DNA of 52,761 bases from Microbispora oryzae (GTDB taxonomy: Bacteria; Actinomycetota; Actinomycetes; Streptosporangiales; Streptosporangiaceae). This document shows, piece after piece, positions 17,290 to 24,598 of the stretch (its first letter is position 1; each line of letters starts with the position of its first letter). The notes beneath the pieces are model-generated. The model searched no databases. It was not told where the DNA came from and saw only the letters and a program-made list of their open reading frames with translations. The stretch spans positions 1 through 52,761 of the forward strand of contig NZ_JAFCNB010000031.1 of assembly GCF_017896165.1 (NCBI RefSeq). The letters run 5' to 3'. Both the position numbers and the translations under genes were made by a program.

Positions 17290-18019
17290 GAGCCTGCTCC
17301 CTTGCCGGGGTGTCCACAAGTTGGAAGAAGCGGGCCTCCAGACTCACTTGCCCATCCTCGGTGAGCTCGTCAAGCGGGCCGCAGTACCGCAGCGTCTGCT
17401 GGAGGATCACGACGTCGTCCACCGTCTGCTCGACTTCGGCCAGCAGGTGACTGGAGAGCAGGATGGTGCGGCCCTCGTCGGCGAGGGAACGTAGGAAAGT
17501 GCGCAGCCAGCGGATGCCGTCCGGATCGAGACCGTTGGCGGGCTCGTCCAGGACGATGAGTTCAGGGTCGGCGAGCAGGGCCGTGGCCAGGGCGTGGCGC
17601 TGGCGCATCCCCTGGGAGTAGTTCTTGATCTGCTTGTTGGCGCTGTCCGCCAGGCCGACCCGGTCGAGAACCTCCTCGACCCGGGTGGCCGGCACGCCCA
17701 TCTGGCTGGCCCACACCCTCAGGTCCCGCCTGCCGGTCACGGCCGTCAACGGGCCGATCCCGTCTATGCTGACTCCGATCCGGCGGGCGGCGTCGGGCAG
17801 GTCACTGTAGGCATGGCCGAAGAGAGTGGCATGGCCCGCGGTGGGCCTGGTCAGCCCGAGCAGCATCCGCAGCGTGGTCGTCTTGCCCGCGCCGTTGCGG
17901 CCCAGGAGGCCGACGATTCGTCCGCTCCGCACCTCGAACGAGACATCCTCGACGGCGGTCATCGGGCCGAACCGCTTCGTCAGCCCATCGAACCGCACCA
18001 CGGTCCCGGCGCTCATCAT
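17282..18019 (-). CDS. ABC transporter ATP-binding protein
   Basis: 245 aa. Walker A GLLGRNGAGKTTTLRML (about residues 36-52), Q-loop region, signature YSQGMRQRHALATALL (about 135), Walker B LIVLDEPANGLDPDG (about 153), and SSHLLAEVEQ H-loop. DrrA/BcrA-like drug exporter ATPase. The start ATG at 18019 overlaps the preceding membrane gene stop (ATGA). Together with the permease it forms the peptide exporter or immunity pump of the cluster. Confidence 0.92.
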   Translation of the reverse strand: MMSAGTVVRFDGLTKRFGPMTAVEDVSFEVRSGRIVGLLGRNGAGKTTTLRMLLGLTRPTAGHATLFGHAYSDLPDAARRIGVSIDGIGPLTAVTGRRDLRVWASQMGVPATRVEEVLDRVGLADSANKQIKNYSQGMRQRHALATALLADPELIVLDEPANGLDPDGIRWLRTFLRSLADEGRTILLSSHLLAEVEQTVDDVVILQQTLRYCGPLDELTEDGQVSLEARFFQLVDTPAREQAHA

Positions 18020-18216
18020 CGGCCCCTCAGACGGAAGTAGAGACCGACGGATACCGCGAGGATGAGCTCCACTCCGATCCAGACGAGCAACACCGTCGAA
18101 CGCGCCTTGCCGTCTGTATTCGCGTAGATGAGTGCCGGGACAGCCGTAGCCATGATGATGAAGAATGCGGCGAGGCTCCAGACGAGCCCAGTGGGCGGGG
18201 CAGGACTGTTCGACAT
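18016..18216 (-). CDS. Small two-helix membrane protein of the RiPP cluster
   Basis: 66 aa. Two predicted transmembrane helices (GLVWSLAAFFIIMATAVPAL and TVLLVWIGVELILAVSVGLY), short loop, basic C-terminus FRLRGR. ATG at 18216 is preceded by GAGAGAGG nine bases upstream. Its stop overlaps the ATPase start (ATGA). No family recognised. Position between precursor genes and exporter suggests an exporter accessory or immunity peptide. Confidence 0.72.
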   Translation of the reverse strand: MSNSPAPPTGLVWSLAAFFIIMATAVPALIYANTDGKARSTVLLVWIGVELILAVSVGLYFRLRGR

Positions 18217-18292
18217 CGCGTTTTTCCTCTCTCTGATGGGTAGTCTGGTGTGAACAACCGTTGGGCTCCTGCACGTTGTAGCGAGCCCGGGG

Positions 18293-18333
18293 GCCTCGGC
18301 CCGGATGCTCTTGGCCAGCATCCGGGCCGAGGC
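18293..18333 (-). terminator. Long perfect hairpin downstream of the precursor genes
   Basis: Perfect 17 bp arms (GCCTCGGCCCGGATGCT and its complement) around a 7 nt loop, in the 179 bp gap between the second precursor gene and the small membrane gene. No T-run. Placement just 3' of the precursor genes is typical of an attenuator or RNA-stabilising stem that raises precursor output relative to the enzymes and exporter downstream; that role is inferred. Confidence 0.7.
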
Positions 18334-18395
18334 TTGACTCGCGCCGGAACGGCTTCGCGCCCGAGGTCCGGCTTTCGCAGAGCGATTCGGTCAGA

Positions 18396-18578
18396 TCAGG
18401 TGACGACCGTGGTCACAACGAGGGTGGCGTAAACCGTGCTGACGCCCGCCGAGACGCCGAAGCTCACCGTGAAGCTGGTCCACCAGTCGGGGGCGTCCAT
18501 GCCCTCGAGCGGCTGCATGTCCAGCTCCTGCATCGCCAGCTCGAGAGCCGGCACCGTGTAGTCACGGGAATTCTGCAT
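18396..18578 (-). CDS. Daptide-type precursor peptide 2
   Basis: 60 aa. Leader has the repeated acidic/hydrophobic pattern ALELAMQELDMQPLEGMDAP, then a core starting DWW, rich in Val and with 11 Ser/Thr, ending VVTTVVT. No Cys. ATG at 18578 was chosen because GGAG sits five bases upstream; a GTG two codons earlier overlaps that site. Shares the leader motif with precursor 1 and ends in Thr, the residue that daptide enzymes convert to a dimethylated diamine. A core beginning after DAP gives about 30 residues, mostly one amphipathic or hydrophobic helix. Confidence 0.85.
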   Translation of the reverse strand: MQNSRDYTVPALELAMQELDMQPLEGMDAPDWWTSFTVSFGVSAGVSTVYATLVVTTVVT

Positions 18579-18624
18579 TTCCACTCCTATCGTGGGTCAG
18601 TTGTCCGAGACCAGGGAAGTCGGC

Positions 18625-18801
18625 TCAGGTCGCGAGGGTGATGATGACGCTGTAGGAGACGGCGCCTCCCACACTGAACCCGCTGATGAAGCTGACGATC
18701 TCGCTCCAGTCGACGGGGGCGTCCAGCGGCTCGAGCTCCTGCATGTCGAGCTCCTGCATGGCGAGCTCCAGCGGAGCCAGCGTCTTGATGCTCTCGTTCA
18801 T
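18625..18801 (-). CDS. Daptide-type precursor peptide 1
   Basis: 58 aa, found by translating the gap between precursor 2 and the dehydrogenase. Begins MNESIKTLAPLELAMQELDM, continues QELEPLDAP, and has a 29-residue core starting VDWSEIVSF and ending IITLAT. No Cys; eight Ser/Thr in the core. Strong GAAGGAG five bases before the ATG. The leader L-E-L-A-M-Q-E-L-D-M-Q block is identical to precursor 2, the Trp near the core start is shared, and both end in Thr. First of the two precursors in transcription order. Confidence 0.87.
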   Translation of the reverse strand: MNESIKTLAPLELAMQELDMQELEPLDAPVDWSEIVSFISGFSVGGAVSYSVIITLAT

Positions 18802-18908
18802 CTCAACTCCTTCGATATGGCTGATTGGTGCCTGGTGAATCCGCTTACGTCTCCTCCTGTTCTCTCAGCGCGTTGATCCGTCGACGGTGGCCGGCGGAAG
18901 CTGGGGGA

Positions 18909-18932
18909 GACCCGGATCCGGCCGGATCTCAT
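18909..18932 (-). promoter_or_regulatory. Hairpin at the dehydrogenase 3' end, upstream of the precursors
   Basis: Nine bp arms with one mismatch (GAGACCCGG / CCGGATCTC on the plus strand), overlapping a perfect 14 bp palindrome at 18915-18928 directly after the mpaC-like stop. The following 107 bp up to precursor 1 probably hold a separate promoter or processing site for the precursor genes; I could not name clear -35/-10 boxes. Confidence 0.4.
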
Positions 18933-20137
18933 CGTGCGGTCAAGATCTCGGGAGAGACCGACCGCATCAGCAGGTCTTCGATGTCGGTGCTGGTCAGGGT
19001 GCCCAGGGTCGGTAGCCCGGCGCTCCAGGCCCTGACGGTCGCGCGGGTGATCTCCGCGATCCGGGCGGGGTCCGCCGAGATCCGCCGGTCCACCTGCCAG
19101 GAATCGATCAGGAAGGCGACGCCGTCGACCGGATTCCGCGGGAACCGGCCGGCCTCGGCCGTCCAGATCGCCTCCCACAGACGGTCCAGCCGGCGGGCCG
19201 AGCCCCAGCGTGGGTCCGGCGCCGATATCGCCGCCCACAGATGGGGAAGCAGCGCAGCCGCCGCGGTCATCTTGCGCAGCCCGAGCCCTGATGACAGTTC
19301 ATTGGCCAGATACCAGCCCTTACAGGCGTTGGGATCACGGGAATGGTTGATCCAGGGGTTGTGACTCAGCCCGCTGAGCTTGGCGATCTCCAGTCGAAGG
19401 GCGCCCCCGGCCCGGCCTCCCGCCGCAAGGGTGTCGGCGAGTTCGTTTCCCAGACGTACCAGCCGCCGCAGGAGGGTCTCCGCGAAAGCGTCCTCGGTGG
19501 GCAGGTCGGTGTGGTCGCCGACGTACATGCCCGCCAGCCGGAACAGGATTTCCAGCGCGCCTTCGGCGAGCAGGTCGCCCGGCAAGGTCTTGGTCGACAG
19601 TGGATCGAGGATCGCCAGCTCCGGTTGTAGCCCGCTTCCCAGGATCAGCCGCTTGCCCCGGGCCGAGGCCAGGCAGACGGCTGAGCTCAGCTCACTTCCC
19701 GTGCCTACGGTCGTCGGGACGGCCGCCAGCGGTACCAAGGGCTCAGAGCTGGGCGGAAGCAGTACCAGTCCATTGCGGTGGCGCATCGTGAGCCGGGTCC
19801 GCAGCGTGGGGTCGGACTTCAGCAGGACGGCCAGCTTCGCCTGGTCGAGGAGTGAGCCACCGCCCACGGCCACGACCGCTTCGGCGTTCTCCAGATGACC
19901 GGCCAGTTCGCTGACACTGTCCAGGTCTCCCGGTCCCGACAGGACCACGAGCTCGCTCGCCCTCCCGGCCCAGGCGATGCCCTGACGGATCCGGGTGACG
20001 ATCGGAGCCTCGGCCACGCCCGCGTCCACCAGCAGCGTGACGCGCTGTCGGCAGCGCTCCGTGAGCCATCCGGTCAGCCCGTCGCTCCCGTAGATGACCT
20101 GGGTCGGCCGGTATCTGCCCAGGCTCTGGGCGCTCAT
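18929..20137 (-). CDS. mpaC: Daptide biosynthesis dehydrogenase (Fe-ADH fold)
   Basis: 402 aa. Fold of iron-containing alcohol dehydrogenases: AVVAVGGGSLLDQAKLAVLL (about residues 88-107) is the GGGSxxDxAK nucleotide motif and AAVPTTVGTGSELSS (about 155) the second loop. The family's metal ligands (DxxxH then HxxxH) are not conserved: the first site reads LAEGALEILFR and the second NELSSGLG, though AAAALLPHLW remains. In characterised daptides this gene carries the oxidative decarboxylation of the C-terminal Thr to a ketone, together with the RRE protein. The start overlaps the aminotransferase stop (ATGA), so it is co-translated. Confidence 0.85.
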   Translation of the reverse strand: MSAQSLGRYRPTQVIYGSDGLTGWLTERCRQRVTLLVDAGVAEAPIVTRIRQGIAWAGRASELVVLSGPGDLDSVSELAGHLENAEAVVAVGGGSLLDQAKLAVLLKSDPTLRTRLTMRHRNGLVLLPPSSEPLVPLAAVPTTVGTGSELSSAVCLASARGKRLILGSGLQPELAILDPLSTKTLPGDLLAEGALEILFRLAGMYVGDHTDLPTEDAFAETLLRRLVRLGNELADTLAAGGRAGGALRLEIAKLSGLSHNPWINHSRDPNACKGWYLANELSSGLGLRKMTAAAALLPHLWAAISAPDPRWGSARRLDRLWEAIWTAEAGRFPRNPVDGVAFLIDSWQVDRRISADPARIAEITRATVRAWSAGLPTLGTLTSTDIEDLLMRSVSPEILTAR

Positions 20138-21417
20138 CGGGCCGTCTCCAGGTCCACCGGCGCGACGGCGAAGTAGGCGTCGATGCCCGTCCGCACGCAC
20201 GTCATCAGTTCGTCCAGCTCCGCAGCGGTATAGACGAGCGCGGGCAGGAGTTGGATGCCGTGTACGCCCGGATGGACGATCGCCCCGGCGCGTCTGATCT
20301 CGGCGACCAGATGCGGCACCTCCGTCTGCGGCAGTGGAAGGCCGTCGGCGTTGGTGATCCGGATCGACCGGAAGCATCCCAGCCCCGTCGTCGTCTCGAC
20401 CCGGGGATGCGTAGCGGTCAGGGCCGCGAGACGCTTCTCGAGCAGTGCCGACAGCTGCCGGCCCGCCGCGACCGCGTCCAGCCGCCGCATCTCCGCGATG
20501 GTGGCCAGAATGGTCGCGCAGGTGACCGGCGTCCCCGCCTGCGTCTCACCGTGGACCAGCATCGAGCCCGCGTCGTTGAAGGCGGCAGCCACCCGGCGGG
20601 AGACGAGCACCGCAGCGGCCGCGCTCGTGCCGTTGGTGAGACCCTTGGAGGTGATCACAAGGTCCGGCAGGGCGGGCCACTGCTGAGAGGCGAAGAAGCT
20701 GCCCGTCCGGCCGAACCCGGTGGCCACCTCATCGGCCACCAGCAGAAATCCGTACCGTTCGCGTAGGGCCAGCAGCCCGGCGACGTAGTCCGGGCGCAGC
20801 GGGACCGCCCCGTTGCCGATCACCGGCTCCACCACCATCGCCGCGATCTGCGTCCCCTGCCGTTCCAGCAGCAGGGCCAGCTCGCCGATCTCGTTCGGGG
20901 CGACATGCCGGACCAGCCGCTGGTCGACCCCATAGAGCTGCTGGCCGAGGTTGTCGCCCGTCAGGCCGAAGGCCCCGAAGGTCAGGCCGTGGTAACCGCC
21001 ACGCAACCCCACCACGAGCTTGCGTCGCTCCTGCCCGCACAGAGCCTGGTAGTGCCGGGCGACTTTCATCACCACGTCGTTGGCCGCTCCGCCGGAGGTG
21101 GAGAAGATGACCCGTCCGTAATGGTCCGCGTCGCAGACCTCGACCAGCGCCTCCGCGGCGCGGCGAGCGTAAGCGTTCTCGTACCGGAACACCGACAGGT
21201 AGGACGCCTCGCGTAGCGCGTCCGCCGCTGCCTCAGCGATCACCGGATTGCCGTACCCGAGGTTGGTGTTCCACAGGCCGCTCGTCCCGCACAGCAGCTC
21301 ACGGCCGTCGGCGAAGCGCACCCGGACGCCGCGGGCCGAAACCGCGCACAGCTCGTCGGTACCGTGCAGCGCGGGGTCGAGCAGGGATGGCCACAGCGCT
21401 CGCGTCGTCTCCGCCAT
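20134..21417 (-). CDS. mpaD: Daptide biosynthesis class III aminotransferase
   Basis: 427 aa PLP fold-type I, class III aminotransferase. LLCGTSGLWNTNLGYGNPVI at about 36-55, STSGGAANDVVMKVAR (PLP phosphate pocket) near 107, LLVADEVATGFGRTGSF (Asp to pyridine N) near 225, and ITSKGLTNG with the Schiff-base Lys near 257. Full length. In daptides it transaminates the C-terminal ketone to a 1,2-diaminopropane amine. Overlaps mpaM by one base (TGATG) and mpaC by four. Confidence 0.88.
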   Translation of the reverse strand: MAETTRALWPSLLDPALHGTDELCAVSARGVRVRFADGRELLCGTSGLWNTNLGYGNPVIAEAAADALREASYLSVFRYENAYARRAAEALVEVCDADHYGRVIFSTSGGAANDVVMKVARHYQALCGQERRKLVVGLRGGYHGLTFGAFGLTGDNLGQQLYGVDQRLVRHVAPNEIGELALLLERQGTQIAAMVVEPVIGNGAVPLRPDYVAGLLALRERYGFLLVADEVATGFGRTGSFFASQQWPALPDLVITSKGLTNGTSAAAAVLVSRRVAAAFNDAGSMLVHGETQAGTPVTCATILATIAEMRRLDAVAAGRQLSALLEKRLAALTATHPRVETTTGLGCFRSIRITNADGLPLPQTEVPHLVAEIRRAGAIVHPGVHGIQLLPALVYTAAELDELMTCVRTGIDAYFAVAPVDLETAR

Positions 21418-22223
21418 CAGAGCGCCTCGGCTTCGAGGAAGACGTCGGTGTGACGCACGCCGGGAACCGGGAGCGGCGTCCGGGCGCGAACCATGAATCC
21501 GGCGTCAGCCAGCTCCTGTTCGACCAGGTCGGCCGGCAGTACGCCGATCGTGGTCGTGCACACCGTGATGGGTTCCGGGTCCGCGGTCTCGGGGACGATC
21601 GTGACAGATCGGACCGACGAGCCGACGGGCCAGTGCTCGAACATCCGGTACTTCCGGCCGCTGACGCCGACGGTCTCGAAGTCGAGGTCAGAGCCGTCGG
21701 CCCCGTCGGCCGGGATGTCTACGGTTGACAGTACGAAACGTCCGCCTGGCTCGAGATGAGCGCCCACCGACCGGTAGAGACCTGCTCGTCCCGCTTCGTC
21801 CAGCAGGGAGATCGACGTCGTGCCGAGCACGATCAGCGGGAAGGAGCGGCCCAGAGCGAACGCGGACATGTCCGCCTGGACCGGCGTGCATCGTTCGCTC
21901 ATCCCGGCCGCGGTGAGCAGGAGCCGGGCTCGCAGCAGGCCGAGCATGTCCTCGGACAGCTCCAATGCCGTGACATGCCTGCCGAGCGCCAGCAGGGGCA
22001 GGGTCAGCCGGCCGGAACCCGCGGCCAGCTCCAGCACCTGCCCGGGAATCCGCCGGACGATCGTCAGCAACTCCCTGATCTCGCTTGAGTCGCCCGCTGC
22101 GAGGTCGTGATAGATCGGCACGCCGATGTGGTCATAGAGGTCGTGCAGGGTCACCCGTTCGCCGAGCTCGGCGACGACTTGCCCGGCGCGTCCGGGTATC
22201 CGGGGCAGCGTCGTCTCGGTCAT
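21417..22223 (-). CDS. mpaM: Daptide biosynthesis SAM-dependent methyltransferase
   Basis: 268 aa class I methyltransferase. SAM motif I VLELAAGSGRLTLPLLALGR (about residues 58-77), ALELSEDML (motif II acidic residue) after it, and FPLIVLGTTSISLLDEAGRA as the post-I/II block. In daptides this enzyme dimethylates the new C-terminal amine to give the Dmp group. Overlaps mpaB by four bases (ATGA) and mpaD by one, so all three are translationally coupled. Fits the family length. Confidence 0.86.
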   Translation of the reverse strand: MTETTLPRIPGRAGQVVAELGERVTLHDLYDHIGVPIYHDLAAGDSSEIRELLTIVRRIPGQVLELAAGSGRLTLPLLALGRHVTALELSEDMLGLLRARLLLTAAGMSERCTPVQADMSAFALGRSFPLIVLGTTSISLLDEAGRAGLYRSVGAHLEPGGRFVLSTVDIPADGADGSDLDFETVGVSGRKYRMFEHWPVGSSVRSVTIVPETADPEPITVCTTTIGVLPADLVEQELADAGFMVRARTPLPVPGVRHTDVFLEAEAL

Positions 22224-23275
22224 ACTCCCGCTCCAACAGCAGGCGCGACGGGGAGGCGGACGCCGTTGCGGTCGAGGAAGCCCGCGACCCGCTCAAGATC
22301 GTCGCGTTCGGCGTGATCGAGGGCCGACTCGATGTCGCCGCAGGTCAACAAGACCTCGGTGAGCTGCGCCGCGGTCCTGCTCAAGGCGAACAGCCTGCCG
22401 GACCCGGGGACCCGGAGGTAGCAGGCTTCGGGCGTCCAGGCCAGCATCGGATCCCGATCGCCGGAGGCGTCCGCGGGATCGGCCAGATCTTCCAGAGCCG
22501 GGACCAGCCGGCCACCGAACCCCGACACCCGGATCTCCGTGATGCCGCGTCCCTGGAGCTCCCGCAACATGTCGAGGGCGTCGAGGTAGCGGCCCAGCCA
22601 GAGCCGCTGCCCGAGTCCCTCAGATCTGCGACCCTCCGTGACCACCGCGCCGAGACCGACCGCGCACGGGAACGCACTGGTCTCGTTGATGCGCTCCCAT
22701 TCCGCCACCAATCCCTCGATCCGATCGCCTACAGAGCCCAGCCGCAGGCCTCCCGGCGATGTGGACAGCTCACCGACCTGGTTCGCATAGAGCCTCGTGC
22801 GGGGGCCGTCGTTCCGTGAGCCGTCGCCGAGGCAGGAGAGGTCGGCGATCTGGACGGCCTGACTCGCGGCGAAGTCGGCGAATGCGCCCTCGTTCCGCGC
22901 CAGATCGGCGTCGGCCAAGAAGGCGTCGAGGTCAGCGTCGCAGGTGATCCGGATCAATGTGGTGCCCACCAGCGACATGTACGGGCTCGTGTTGTAGTCC
23001 TGTGTCTGCACGAAGATGGCGTCCGCGATCGCGACATCACCACCCGGCTCGCTCAGCGATCCCTCGTAACCGACGACCAGGGCGTCGTGCGACGGCTCCT
23101 CCTGCCCTGCCGGCACGAGGACCACCGTCTCCGGCCCCACGACACCGGAATCCCTGAGCTCCTGCAGATGACGGGCGTCCTCGACCACCACCGTCGCGGA
23201 ACCGGTCCCCGACATGCCGTCCGGCACGGCCCGTCCGGTGCTCCACGATTTGAGGTGCCGCCCAACCTTGCTCAT
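22220..23275 (-). CDS. mpaB: MpaB-like daptide RiPP recognition protein
   Basis: 351 aa. The last about 75 residues form a PqqD/RRE-like unit (MLAWTPEACYLRVPGSGRLF, ALSRTAAQLTEVLLT, then DDLERVAGFLDRNGVRL), expected to bind the precursor leader. The N-terminal about 260 residues are not of a family I can name from motifs; they carry paired strand-helix units and are consistent with MpaB proteins. ATG at 23275 shares one base with the upstream stop (TGATG); upstream in-frame starts lie inside the LLM gene. In daptides it works with the dehydrogenase on the C-terminal Thr. Confidence 0.8.
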   Translation of the reverse strand: MSKVGRHLKSWSTGRAVPDGMSGTGSATVVVEDARHLQELRDSGVVGPETVVLVPAGQEEPSHDALVVGYEGSLSEPGGDVAIADAIFVQTQDYNTSPYMSLVGTTLIRITCDADLDAFLADADLARNEGAFADFAASQAVQIADLSCLGDGSRNDGPRTRLYANQVGELSTSPGGLRLGSVGDRIEGLVAEWERINETSAFPCAVGLGAVVTEGRRSEGLGQRLWLGRYLDALDMLRELQGRGITEIRVSGFGGRLVPALEDLADPADASGDRDPMLAWTPEACYLRVPGSGRLFALSRTAAQLTEVLLTCGDIESALDHAERDDLERVAGFLDRNGVRLPVAPAVGAGV

Positions 23276-24264
23276 CAGGATTTCGTCCACGAGGTTCCCT
23301 CCACCCCTTGCCCGAGCGCCACCAGAAGTGTCTTCAGATCGTTGAGCGCCTCTTTGGCGCCGTAGAGATTGCACACACCGGTCATGTTGAGAACGATTTC
23401 GTCGACGCCGGCTCTGCGATATTTCTGGAACTGGTCGATGACCTGGTCGACGTCGCCGTAGACGAAAACCTCTTTCTCGGCCAGCAGTCGTGCCGCCTCC
23501 GGCATCTCCAAGCCGGAGATATCGATTCCCGCCTTGGCGAGCATGTCGATGTAGTGGGGTGCCCGCATGTGCATCGTGTTACTCGCGAGCACAAAATCGG
23601 TCACGTCCCGGTCCGGCCGTGCCAGCGCGACCGGAACAATGGCTGTCAGCCTTGGTACGGCACGCCCGGCGGATTCCGCGCCCTGGCGCATCGCCGGGCA
23701 CAACAGCTCTTCCAGATAAGCCGCGGGCGTCAGCCAGGTAATGGCCACATCGGCGATTTCGCCGGCGAGCCGGGCCATTCCCGGCCGCAGCACGCCGAGA
23801 CCGAGGTCGACCTGAGGCGACATCGCCGACGGCATCTGCGCGCGACACGAGTAGTACTCACCCTTGACATCGACCAGTTCGTTGCCGAGCAGGCCACGGA
23901 CGATCGTCAGGTATTCGCGTACGGCCGTCAACTGGCTCCGGTAGGGGGCTCCGAGCAACATCTCCTGGAACGCCCGGGGGCCAGGCCCGAACCCGGCGAC
24001 CACGGTCTCTCCGGTCGACATCGCCAGAGTCTTGATCTGGTTGACGGCCTCGTACGGATGTCGAAGCGGCATCAGGGTCACGCCGAGGCCGGTCGGCACC
24101 CGGAATCCGGCGCCCGCCACCGAGGCGAACCCCTGGAAAGGTTCCACCAGCACGCTCTGGCCCTGCCACAACCGATGTGCCGCGGTCCATTCGACCAGTG
24201 CCGCATAGGTCAGGATCTGCTCCGGCCTGCGCGGCACGAAAGGCATCAATACCGAGTAATGCAT
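23275..24264 (-). CDS. LLM-class flavin/F420-dependent oxidoreductase in RiPP cluster
   Basis: 329 aa luciferase-like (bacterial luciferase/F420 reductase) TIM barrel: starts MHYSVLMPFVPRRPEQILTY, with GVTLMPLRHPYEAVNQIKTL near residue 63, GFGPGPRAFQEMLLGAPY near 93, and V-F-V-Y-G-D-V-D-Q-V near the C-terminal third. First gene of the operon, one base overlap with mpaB. LLM enzymes use FMN or F420H2. I do not know it as part of the minimal daptide set. F420H2-dependent LLM-type reductases (LanJC) reduce dehydroamino acids in some lanthipeptides, so the presence of LanKC makes that role attractive. Substrate assignment is inference. Confidence 0.85.
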   Translation of the reverse strand: MHYSVLMPFVPRRPEQILTYAALVEWTAAHRLWQGQSVLVEPFQGFASVAGAGFRVPTGLGVTLMPLRHPYEAVNQIKTLAMSTGETVVAGFGPGPRAFQEMLLGAPYRSQLTAVREYLTIVRGLLGNELVDVKGEYYSCRAQMPSAMSPQVDLGLGVLRPGMARLAGEIADVAITWLTPAAYLEELLCPAMRQGAESAGRAVPRLTAIVPVALARPDRDVTDFVLASNTMHMRAPHYIDMLAKAGIDISGLEMPEAARLLAEKEVFVYGDVDQVIDQFQKYRRAGVDEIVLNMTGVCNLYGAKEALNDLKTLLVALGQGVEGTSWTKS

Positions 24265-24307
24265 CGCTCTTCCGTCCTCTAGGCATAAGAGAGAATCAGG
24301 ACCTGAT

Positions 24308-24385
24308 TCAATCCCACGCGCCACTTCTACGGACAACATGGCCGTGGACCGAACGAACCGTCTTCAATGTTGTCGGACAAGCCAT
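24308..24385 (-). CDS. Small upstream ORF with strong ribosome site
   Basis: 25 codons (MACPTTLKTVRSVHGHVVRR, then SGAWD) 43 bp before the first cluster gene. What makes it notable is GGGAGGT seven bases before the ATG, the best Shine-Dalgarno in the region. It lacks the daptide leader motif and a Thr end, so it is not a precursor of the same type. Could be a translational leader controlling the operon or a chance frame. The remaining gap 24386-24520 is AT-richer than the genes and must hold the operon promoter; no clear boxes named. Confidence 0.35.
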   Translation of the reverse strand: MACPTTLKTVRSVHGHVVRRSGAWD

Positions 24386-24520
24386 TATGGTGACCTCCCG
24401 AGTTCGCCTCGTTCCTGACAGACATGAGAATGTCATTGACATCGGCGGACGAACGAGCGATTTCGGCGCAACTAGATGCATTGGCGTCTGCAACAAGTGC
24501 CTGTTCATGTCTTTGCACAG

Positions 24521-24560
24521 AAAAAGTCCTGGTCAACCCGGGTTCGGGTCGACCAGGACT
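24521..24560 (-). terminator. Intrinsic terminator of the GPP34 gene
   Basis: Stem with 10 bp perfect arms (AGTCCTGGTC / GACCAGGACT, 24525-24534 and 24551-24560) plus inner pairing, followed on the minus strand by TTTTT. Lies 38 bp after the GPP34 stop, and so insulates the RiPP operon from the upstream gene. Confidence 0.88.
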
Positions 24561-24598
24561 CGTGGAAGGGATCAGGCGGGCTCAGGAGCCGGCGGGCG

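Noticed and set aside
24327..24536. 69-codon minus frame ending P-C-C-P, considered as a Cys-containing precursor for LanKC
   Set aside because: Start would be a TTG inside the GPP34 terminator stem, no ribosome site, no leader motif.
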